Positions 56,604 to 64,000 of a stretch of DNA of 64,000 bases are shown one piece after another. Position numbers and translations under genes: made by a program. Location of the stretch: assembly GCF_000143415.4 (NCBI RefSeq), contig NW_003314357.1, positions 121,365 through 185,364 of the forward strand, written 5' to 3'. A model generated the notes under the pieces. It had not been told where the DNA came from, searched no databases, and saw nothing but the letters and a program-made list of their open reading frames with translations. This DNA comes from Selaginella moellendorffii. Taxonomy: Eukaryota; Streptophyta; Lycopodiopsida; Selaginellales; Selaginellaceae. Numbering within the stretch: position 1 is the stretch's first letter; every line of letters begins with the position of its first letter.

Positions 56604-57455
56604 GCTTGCATAAGAAGACCTTACAAATCAAAACACAAGAGAAGCACTCACCTTGTAGTAAGTGAGCTTACAAAATGCAAGCAACAGCAACAATCATGTA
56701 GGAGCTTGCAAGATTGCTAGAGATAAGCACTTGTAACACCTCCAAAGACTACCTCCTACCCTAGACAAGAATTTCATGAGAATTGATTTCTCCATCTCTT
56801 TTATATATGGCATTAATTGGAAACGTAGAACCTATATTCTAGTAATTTTTAACTTGTGGTTCATTTTCATTGACTTATAGTTATAGGTTTATCTTGCTTA
56901 AGAAGTGAGAGGGAGAAGCAAGTGTGCATCATCTCTCAAGTTTCTTGTCAGTCAAGATGCATACATCTATAATCCATGCTTTAGGAGGACAGTCCAAGAA
57001 ACATTCATAGATTGGAGGAAGCAGAAAGAAGAGACAGATACATCAACAAATTGATCTCAAGTACTACTGCAAAGTTGATTGGATCATGAATTGCTTCTTA
57101 AATAAACCTCTTATTCATGTTGCTTCGCAACTAGTCCGACTACTTTAAAAAAACAATGGATCTCAATATGTACCAGTTAAATAAGGTATAAAATTTTAAT
57201 CTTGAATCATTGGGATACATTTTTATGGGAATATAATTAAAATATTGATAGTAACATTATGTGTTTTTTTAAGAAAAACCACTTATATAAAATAATGATC
57301 TCACACTCATATTACCTCTGTATTATAATATCTAAAACATTATTTACTGTTTAATGATGAAAGTCTTAAAAGTGTGCCTTTTGTCTTAAATTAATTTTAT
57401 TATATTTATTTTCTATTAAAAATTTATTCAAGTTAATAGTTTCTAATTTACTAAT
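56604..57455. other. AT-rich intergenic, nothing recognised
   Basis: No open frame with recognisable content on either strand; base composition becomes very AT-rich after about 57170. Confidence 0.5.
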
Positions 57456-57980
57456 CTAAAGAGCTTTCCAAAAGACTTTTCCTTTCCAATAAATAATAAT
57501 ATTACCATAGTTTGTAATAACTAGTGTTGTTGTGATTTCACATGAAGGTTGTGGTTTGCAATAAATATTACTAGCCCAATAAATAAATTTGTTATTATCA
57601 TCTATAGGTTGCAGATATGTATTATCTTCTTTAATCACAAAATTACCATCCTTTTGCAAATGTGCATAACAACTTTGAACAGGTTTAAAGTCGTGTTTAC
57701 TAGTCCAAAGGATAGTGTTATACCCAATTCTATATAGCACTAGCTTGCAATTATTCTCTAAGGTTAGTTTAAATTTTCTATTTCCTGAAGTTATACTATT
57801 ATTAATATCAATAGTTGAGCCAAATATATCAGCATTTTGCCCAACAAGTACAGTTGAAAATGCCCAACAATTTTCACTATAGACATCTGTTATTTGCAAA
57901 GGAATTACTTTTTTTATTGGAATTATAGATATTTGTTTTTCAGTAGAATTGATATGCATTAATAAATCATGAGGAAGCAT
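57456..57980 (-). CDS. Bulb-type (GNA-like) lectin domain protein, possibly partial
   Basis: 174 residues. B-lectin domains have three beta-sheet subdomains, each with a mannose-site motif QxDxNxVxY. Here the pattern is recognisable but degenerate: FKLTLENNCKLVLY followed by NTILWTSK, CYAHLQKDGNFVIKED followed by FIYWASN, and TLVITNYGNIIIYWKGKVFW. Key Q, D and N positions differ, so sugar binding is doubtful. No signal peptide is visible at this ATG (57980); a first exon upstream may be missing. Codon use is extremely AT-rich, unlike the gene block. It could be a young or decaying family member. Confidence 0.55.
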   Translation of the reverse strand: MLPHDLLMHINSTEKQISIIPIKKVIPLQITDVYSENCWAFSTVLVGQNADIFGSTIDINNSITSGNRKFKLTLENNCKLVLYRIGYNTILWTSKHDFKPVQSCYAHLQKDGNFVIKEDNTYLQPIDDNNKFIYWASNIYCKPQPSCEITTTLVITNYGNIIIYWKGKVFWKAL

Positions 57981-58120
57981 TGCAGAGAAGGTATAGTCAA
58001 TCAGAAGATTTAAAAATACAACTCGGATTTCTGCACAAAAAGATATACGATAAGGGTCTTGGAGAAGGGAGAAAAAGACAAGCTCGAGGATTCAAGCTTA
58101 GGAAAGTAAACTTGAGAGGT

Positions 58121-58173
58121 TCAAGGTTAGGACTGTATTCCTAACCTTGACGTGAGCAGTAGCGACTATAAAA
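58121..58173 (+). promoter_or_regulatory. Perfect 12-bp hairpin with TATA-like box
   Basis: TCAAGGTTAGGA (58121-58132), loop of 6, TCCTAACCTTGA (58139-58150), then TGACG overlapping its end and TATAAAA at 58167-58173. A third, direct relative TTCAAGCTTAGGA lies at 58091. The arrangement looks like a regulated promoter for the plus-strand frames at 58831 and 59307, but transcription is unproven. Confidence 0.45.
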
Positions 58174-58830
58174 GTAGGACTTAGAATGTTTTTAGACTTA
58201 TCCCTAATACAAAATACATTGCAATACATCATCATTCTGCCTATCACTTTGGCTTTTCACAGCAATGTCTTACTTACCCACCGCCTTCAAGGGATCAAAG
58301 GCATGGGACTAGCACCTTCAAGCACATGTTCACAGTCTCTACTTGGCTTGGCTCAAGCAGGTAAGTGCATTCATTTTGTAGTGTAGTTTTAGATTTAGGG
58401 ACTAGATTAGATTTGAATCTCCTAGGAAGATTTCATGTGGACGTTTTCCTCCCAGTCCAGAGAGTTTAGGAGTTTTCACTGGCGACCACGGTGGGATAAA
58501 GCAGATCAAGACGATCATTTCCCCAAAACTTCAAGGAAAACGGACCAAAGACGCTCAAGAAAATGGCATAGGAAGAAAAAGCCCCAAAAATCAAGAAAAA
58601 CAAGACCGTAAAACAAAAACGGTGGAAGAGCATGAAGGAATGAAGAAAAAAAATGGAGCGTAAGACCAAAAGATGAAGAACACTTGAAGATTGAAGCCAC
58701 CAAAGTCGTGGAAAACTTGGAGCATACGCGTAACTGTTTTTGGCGAGAGGTTGAAGAAAGCGAATATTCCAAGGATCTGCAATAAGGAAACGACTAAGGG
58801 AAAATTCTAGCGGCTGGAGATGGAGGAAGA

Positions 58831-59100
58831 ATGAAAAAGCATGACTGCCCATTTGGAGATACAAGCTGCACAAGATACGAGGACTGCCTTTTGTGTGGAT
58901 TCAGAAATTGTGCTAAACCATACAAGCAATGCTATCCAAAATGGCAATGCGACACTTGCAAACAAGCAAAAGCAAGACTGCGAATCAGGGATGACATTGC
59001 CACAACGGAAGAGAGAAAGAAACGAGAAGAAATAGCCCACGAAAATGACACCAAAAAGAGTGACGATAGTTTAAAAAAAAGAAGAAAAACAGAGCACTAG
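58831..59100 (+). CDS. Small cysteine-rich, lysine-rich protein, family unknown
   Basis: 89 residues. Residues 6-46 hold eight or more cysteines in C-x5-C and C-x2-C spacings (CPFGDTSC, CLLCGFRNC, WQCDTCK), suggesting a zinc-binding module. The rest is highly charged and ends KKRRKTEH, like a nuclear localisation signal. I do not recognise the family. A further open stretch follows the stop (about 59102-59196). Its A-rich codons resemble the next frame (59307), which suggests a common origin. Confidence 0.45.
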   Translation: MKKHDCPFGDTSCTRYEDCLLCGFRNCAKPYKQCYPKWQCDTCKQAKARLRIRDDIATTEERKKREEIAHENDTKKSDDSLKKRRKTEH

Positions 59101-59306
59101 TTGCTTTCAAGAATTCAAAGAAACAGTCTTGCGACTATTACACAATTTGTCCAGCAGATTGAAAGAACCAAAGGGGAGGAATGATAAAAGAGAATGAACA
59201 ATCACCAAAATTTTGTAGCCCACATGAGGAGAGCGATAACAATGACGCAAAATGGAAATTTTGGGCTTGCACGAGAGACTAGCGAGATGAGAAAATCCCT
59301 CGATAG

Positions 59307-60080
59307 ATGCAAGACTCTCAAAACTTTTTAGAAGCCATCAGGCAGCTGCCATCTGAGATTCAGGAACGAATCTTTAATTTAGTTCACAACACATTAGACA
59401 AGGAGAACTATACACCAATTTGCAACGGCACTATCATACACAGTGCACAGTTTATAGGAAAACAAGATAAACAAGAATTGTATACGTGGAGAATCATCCT
59501 CGAGCTCTCGTGGAGATCTTTCGTGTACATCGATCAAGAATTTATTTATCTTAAGGAAGAAGTTGAGTGGCATACTTGGGACGCTGTCACTCGAATTTAC
59601 GAAGAAATTCGAAGGTTCCTGCTTAGAGAAATACAGGAAATACTTGGACAGCAATTTGTAAGAGGATTTATTACACCAGTTGGAAGCGCAATACATGAGC
59701 TTACTGACCTCAAGATAAAGGAAGGACTGTGGGCAAAAGAGCACTGGATAGATCCGCGCACGCATAGGCTTAAAGCAACAAAAATTTGTTGGAATCCATA
59801 CCTTGACGTGTGGACACCATTTGAGAAGAAAAACATACAGGAATCACGAAGTTGGAAACCCGTATCAATCGGAGAAGGAGAAGTGAGAACATTCAAAATA
59901 CAACCACTGCTGTATTCAGCATTTTCAAATATTACTATCGACTGGGAAACACAAATGCTCATAGTAAGAGCTCGCATTCCCGTACGACCAACATATTGTA
60001 AGAGACCAAAACAATTATTCAAGAATTTAGAAAAGATTGGACTCCTAAAGAGAGTTGCAATCATTTGCATACCTGCTTGA
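59307..60080 (+). CDS. Unknown protein with F-box-like N-terminus
   Basis: 257 residues, uninterrupted. It begins MQDSQNFLEAIRQLPSEIQE followed by RIFNLV; LPSEIQERIF is the core pattern of an F-box, which would bind SKP1 in SCF ubiquitin ligases. The remainder (for example LYTWRIILELSWRSFVYIDQ, ILGQQFVRGFITPVGSAIHE) matches nothing I recognise and has no clear repeats. It is A-rich and lacks introns. It lies 170 bp upstream of the gypsy LTR at 60250, so it could be a host gene fragment or part of an unrecognised element. The F-box call is weak. Confidence 0.45.
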   Translation: MQDSQNFLEAIRQLPSEIQERIFNLVHNTLDKENYTPICNGTIIHSAQFIGKQDKQELYTWRIILELSWRSFVYIDQEFIYLKEEVEWHTWDAVTRIYEEIRRFLLREIQEILGQQFVRGFITPVGSAIHELTDLKIKEGLWAKEHWIDPRTHRLKATKICWNPYLDVWTPFEKKNIQESRSWKPVSIGEGEVRTFKIQPLLYSAFSNITIDWETQMLIVRARIPVRPTYCKRPKQLFKNLEKIGLLKRVAIICIPA

Positions 60081-60249
60081 TCCCAAAGTTGGAGAGCAAC
60101 ACCAAATATTACTAGCAAACAGCTACACCGATCAATTTATGACACAACCGACCTCCTTCCAACAAACAAAATCATGCTTACTTACACCACCAAATTTTTC
60201 AAATACAAGACCTTTCCTGAGCTAGACTCATGAAAGTGACCTCGAGAAG

Positions 60250-61176
60250 TGTCGCGCATGTGACTTCGGGTATTGAAAGATACTTGTCGGCTAGTACTTA
60301 CGGACTCTCTCTCCTTACTGCCACGACAGCAGGAGGTCGGTACTGCTGGTTCCCTTTATGGTCTCTGCCCAAGCTAGTTGAGAAACTGGTCAGCACATGT
60401 GCACTTAGACCGGAAGGGCACTAAGGAAGGAAATCCTAAGTTGTCATTAAGTCAAGCATACTTGACACGGTGATGAGAAACTCATGATGTTGACTTGCAC
60501 TTGCTAGTGTTGGGAACCCCCGCGATATTGAGACTAGTCCCTCAATATTCGCTAGATGATAGCTTACCGTGTTTGCCAAACACCCTCGCTATCACGCCCT
60601 TTGTGTTAGTCTCGTTTCGGTCCCAAATGCTATTTATGGAAAGTGTCTAGATTCGCTCATTTGGCATATCTACAGAATGTTGAGGTCGGCCTGAACACAA
60701 TGGTGTTCGTCCCGTGTCCAAATTCGCAATCTAAGGCCATTCCATATTTAGTAAGTTTCGAGCTTGTCCCAGAGACTAACTCCTGGTACTAAGGGTGGCT
60801 TGGGGTGAAAGCCCAAAGCGTGTGTTCCTCAAGGGGGGGGGGGGGGGCTGTGGGGGGTTCTAAATGTATAGTAGGGATAGTGGTTGGAATGCATGTCTGA
60901 CCACCTGAGACATTAGTTTGGCTCCCGCTGGGCTGTGTCGCTCCTTGTTCTGCATCCGGCTTGGGTCTAAGCCCAAGCTCCATGCTGCTCTAGTCGGTGG
61001 AGTACCCTCCTTCTCGCGTTAGGCCACCGGTATGCCAAAATTGTGCCAGACTCCGTCTGACACCATTTTGTGTGTAGGTGCTGGATACGGGGAGTTGGTG
61101 CTCGTGGGATTGTACCGGACCCTCGTTTCGTAGCGCAATGGGCTTGGAGTTCGGCTCCAAATTCAGGTGCGCTACA
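60250..61176 (+). repeat. 5' LTR of the gypsy element
   Basis: Borders TGTCGCGCATGTGAC and GTGCGCTACA; 927 bp. It contains a run of 15 G at 60833-60847. Confidence 0.85.
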
Positions 61177-61354
61177 CTCGATTTGGTATTAGAGGGATTG
61201 TCTCAGCGATTCCTATCCAACTTTTGTCGGATTTTCTGACTCAAGTTGCATACGCAGAGACTTTTCTAGTAGATCCGAAGCGACCTGTGTAGGATTAGTT
61301 GGATTGCACCATTCGGTAAGGACGTTGTATGCATGTTCAGTTACTGATAGAGGC

Positions 61355-64000
61355 ATGCATGCAGCTAGCGGGATGGTGAAACGGAACCGTGCTGATGACG
61401 CTGAAACCTCTAGACGGGTGAATCGAGAGGAGGAAACTCCTGTTAGAGATGCTGCGGAAGAGGCTGAGGCTGAGTCGGAAGAGGAAGAGCCAAATGCTGC
61501 GGCGTTGCAGCGTACGGCTCAGGAAGTCGAGATTGAGAATTTGTGAAAGGAGATTCGCAAATTAAAGAAGGAGAACAAGAAGAGGAAGAAAGAAGCTGAG
61601 GCAGCTAAACCAGCAAAGCCTAAGCAACCGGATTCCTCTTCAAGTTCTGAGGACGATGAAGTTCTGCAGCCGCCCCCGGTTGCACGAGTTTCAAAGTTCA
61701 AGCCTCCGAAACCACCTAATTTCAGAGGCATGCAGGACTATCAGGTTTTGGAAGACTGGGTCTACGATATGGAGAACTACTTCATAGCGGCAGACGTAGA
61801 TGATCGTACGAAAGTTGCGTGCGCGCAATCCTTTCTATGCTTTATTTCGTTAAAGTGCGATTTATTCAGTAAAGTGGGACATTAATTAGCATGTGTCCAC
61901 ATGCCATTTCCTAGTACTTAATTAATATTTATTAATATTTCTATCAGTTTTTTAATTTATTTTTTTATATTTCACAATATTATAACACAAAATCATATGA
62001 AAAGTTTTTAATTTATAAATTATAAAGTTAAAACTTCAATTTTTTATTGTTGTTATAAAAATGGCATGTGGCCACACACCATAAGTGGGATAATGAAAAG
62101 TCCCACTTTAACGAAATAAAGCATTTCTCACCGATCATGCCAAAACTTGGTAGCGCCAGGTGTGTGCTGAAAAAGGGCAAACTAAAAGTTGGACCAAGAT
62201 GCGGTCTCGTATCCGTAAGGAATACTTGCCGGATGATCTTGGTCTGAGACTTCGCGCAGAGCTGCGGCGGTTAAAGCAGCGAGGGGACCTTATGCATTAC
62301 GTTAATGCATTTGCTCAGAAGCGCATTATGATTGCAAATATGAGTGACGAAGATGCTCAGAGTTATTTCCTGGAGGGTTTAAGTTCACTTTCTCGAAATG
62401 AGATTTTGAAGTTTAAGCCGAAGACGTACCTGGAGTGTAAAGAGGCAGCGCAGCAAGTTGCCTTTAGTCACTCGCTCATAGAACAATATCAGCAATCGTA
62501 TGCTGGTAACTCGGACAAGAATAAAAATTCTGGGAATAAGCAAAGTGATCGGAAACAAAGGGTGGAAAGTAGGTACCGCCCTGGGGGCTCACAAGCTACG
62601 GTGAATAAAGGTGGTGGTGGTTGGAGACCACCAACAGCTTCTTCTGGTCCTAGGCCCTCTGTTCCTCCTCCTGGTGGGTACAAGCAGTAGCAACCTACAA
62701 AACCTGCTCCTAGCGGAACGGGTAGTGTGGGTCATTGCTTCCATTGTGGAGAGTCAGGACATAGGTCCTCGAAATGTCCCAACAAGCATAAAACAAGGTC
62801 TCGGGTTAATGGCATGAGGGAAGACGGTGGTGGTGAAGCCGAAGGGGTTGACGAGTTGGTCAATGCAGACTATGAGGAAGAAGAGGTGAGTAACTTTCGT
62901 TGCTTTCCTCAAGTTTTTCTTGCAGTCAATGCAAACACTGATCCGTTAATGTATCTGGTAGGCTTTGTCCGTGGACACCGAATCCGAGTGATGATTGACA
63001 CGGGAGCTACGCACAGCGTGATATCCGAAGACTTAGTTAAGTTGTTAGGATTGAATGCTAAGCAAATGTCGCCTATGCACTTCCGGTTTGCGGAAGGTGG
63101 GCAAGTAGCCAGAAAGTTTGTGAGTGATGTTCCAATAAAGATATCCAAGTGGAAAGAAAGAGTGGACTTGGTAGTGTTGAAGATACCAGATTTTCAGATG
63201 GTGTTTGGTATGGATTTCTTCAACAAGTATATAAAAGGGATTTATGGTGCTGGACAAAGTCGTATCACGTTGAAGTCAGAAGGACATCCTGATGTATCCT
63301 TTCAGTTGCAAAAGCGTTCCTCAAAAGATTGGGATGCAAAGTTCCTGACTGCGAGGGCCGCTCAAAAAGCAGCTAAAAGGGGATGTCAAACCTTTTGGGT
63401 TCAAGTGATGGAAGCTGAGGGTATTGGTGACTCAGTACGAATCGGTGACGGGGTTGATCCTGTACCAAAAAGGATATTGGAGTTGTTGGCGAGGAATCAG
63501 GATATCTTTCCGAAGGATTTGCCGCCAGGGCTACCCCCTAGCCGTGAGGTTGATCATCGGATTGAGGTTATTCCGGGTTCTAAACCACCTACAAAGGCTC
63601 CGTATCGTCTGAACATCAAGGAGATGGCTGAACTCAAGAAGCAACTCACAGAGCTTCTTGACAAAGGTCATATCCGACCAAGTAAATCCCCTTATGGAGC
63701 GCCGGTCCTTTTTGTTATGAAAAAGGATGGAACCATGAGGATGTGTATTGACTATCGGGCACTCAACAAGATCACGGTTAAAAACAGTTATCCTTTGCCT
63801 CGCATTGATGACTTGTTTGACCAACTCTTAAAGGCTAAGTATTTTACGCGACTTGATTTACGGTCCGGGTATCATCAGATACGGGTGGCAGATCAGGATG
63901 TGGAGAAAACAGCCTTTAAGACTCGGTACAGATCTTATGAGTTCCTTGTCATGCCATTCGGGTTATGCAATGCTCCGGCAACGTTCAGCACTATGATGGA
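61355..64000 (+). pseudogene. Gypsy gag-pol (partial, with stops and a MITE)
   Basis: The gag starts near MHAASGMVKRNRADD (61355). A TGA at 61544-61546 follows EVEIENL, then a Lys/Glu-rich coil and the gag core PPKPPNFRGMQDYQVLEDWV and YDMENYFIAADVDD. The MITE at 61839 splits the frame. After it come SWTKMRSRIRKEYLPDD and DLMHYVNAFAQ. TAG at 62688 precedes the zinc knuckle [14 protein letters not shown] (about 62750). From 62691 the same frame is open to 64000: protease active site [11 protein letters not shown] (about 62990), then reverse transcriptase with [45 protein letters not shown] and [15 protein letters not shown]. The YxDD box would lie beyond the window. gag and pol share one frame; three in-frame stops make this copy inactive. 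Confidence 0.92.
61839..62124. mobile_element. MITE inserted in gag
   Basis: 286 bp with perfect 21-bp terminal inverted repeats (ATGCTTTATTTCGTTAAAGTG and its complement at 62104-62124) and a TTCT target duplication (61835-61838, 62125-62128). The interior is AT-rich with a second inverted pair (CATGTGTCCACATGCCA and TGGCATGTGGCCACACA). Reading across it with one TTCT copy restores the gag frame. The short target duplication does not settle the superfamily. Confidence 0.88.

Larger units (their letters stand above)
60250..64000 (+). mobile_element. Ty3/gypsy element, coding member of the 11-22 kb LTR family (runs off window)
   Basis: 5' LTR 60250-61176, primer-binding site TTTGGTATTAGAGG at about 61181-61194, then gag, protease and reverse transcriptase in one frame. 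The LTR shares long blocks and the G/C homopolymer position with the LTRs at 20907-22028. It continues past 64000, so RNase H, integrase and the 3' LTR are not seen. Confidence 0.9.

Noticed and set aside
58141-58400. Pararetrovirus promoter and leader (TGACG plus TATAAAA)
   Set aside because: No reverse transcriptase, movement or coat protein frame follows; two short motifs are not enough.
1-64000. CRISPR arrays, operons or bacterial-type terminators
   Set aside because: The sequence is clearly plant nuclear; repeats are transposon LTRs and minisatellites, not spaced CRISPR units.

Overview
The window is nuclear plant DNA. A compact gene block sits between large fields of transposable elements. 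The genes are plant-specific (type-B response regulator, U-box/ARM ubiquitin ligase, PLS-type PPR protein, UGT80 sterol glucosyltransferase). Introns are mostly only 45-80 bp, intergenic distances can be under 100 bp, and telo-box motifs (AAACCCTA) occur in promoters. Together these suggest a lycophyte, most likely Selaginella moellendorffii; the species is an inference, not a database result.

Layout. 1-9.5 kb: a broken hAT transposase flanked by inverted Copia gag fragments and by the 3' end of an LTR element, then a truncated copy of the U-box gene. 9.8-22.7 kb: an old, C-to-T-decayed LTR element, split by a younger non-autonomous relative (11102-22028, minus strand, near-perfect 5-bp target duplication). 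The 3' LTR of the younger element carries a further 4.2-kb insertion with a 12-bp minisatellite. 22.8-49.7 kb: the gene block, containing an unrecognised decayed gene, the U-box/ARM E3 ligase, UGT80, a Prp5/RH42-type DEAD-box helicase, a plastid-type alpha-amylase with an unusual acidic tail, an alpha/beta hydrolase divergently paired with ARP3 across 69 bp, a type-B response regulator, a PPR protein, and a 2-oxoglutarate oxygenase-like gene broken by a small internal inversion. 51.9-56.6 kb: nested retroelements. A Ty3/gypsy element with 111-bp LTRs (TSD GAAAA) is interrupted twice by Cassandra-type TRIM elements, whose 194-bp LTRs carry a 54-bp segment resembling the promoter half of 5S rRNA; a solo LTR of the same family lies beside it. 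57.4-60.1 kb: a bulb-lectin-like reading frame in AT-rich DNA and an unrecognised pair of open frames behind a hairpin and TATA-like box. 60.25 kb to the end: a Ty3/gypsy gag-pol element whose LTR matches the non-autonomous family at 11-22 kb, making it a plausible mobilising partner; its gag is split by a MITE.

The host genes do not form a pathway; they are ordinary housekeeping and regulatory genes packed closely. The retroelement story is the most coherent biology: autonomous/non-autonomous LTR partners, self-nesting, and 5S-bearing TRIMs in tandem and solo forms with clear target duplications. Exon boundaries were read by eye from GT/AG (or GC/AG) signals and reading-frame continuity; no alignment or transcript data were available.
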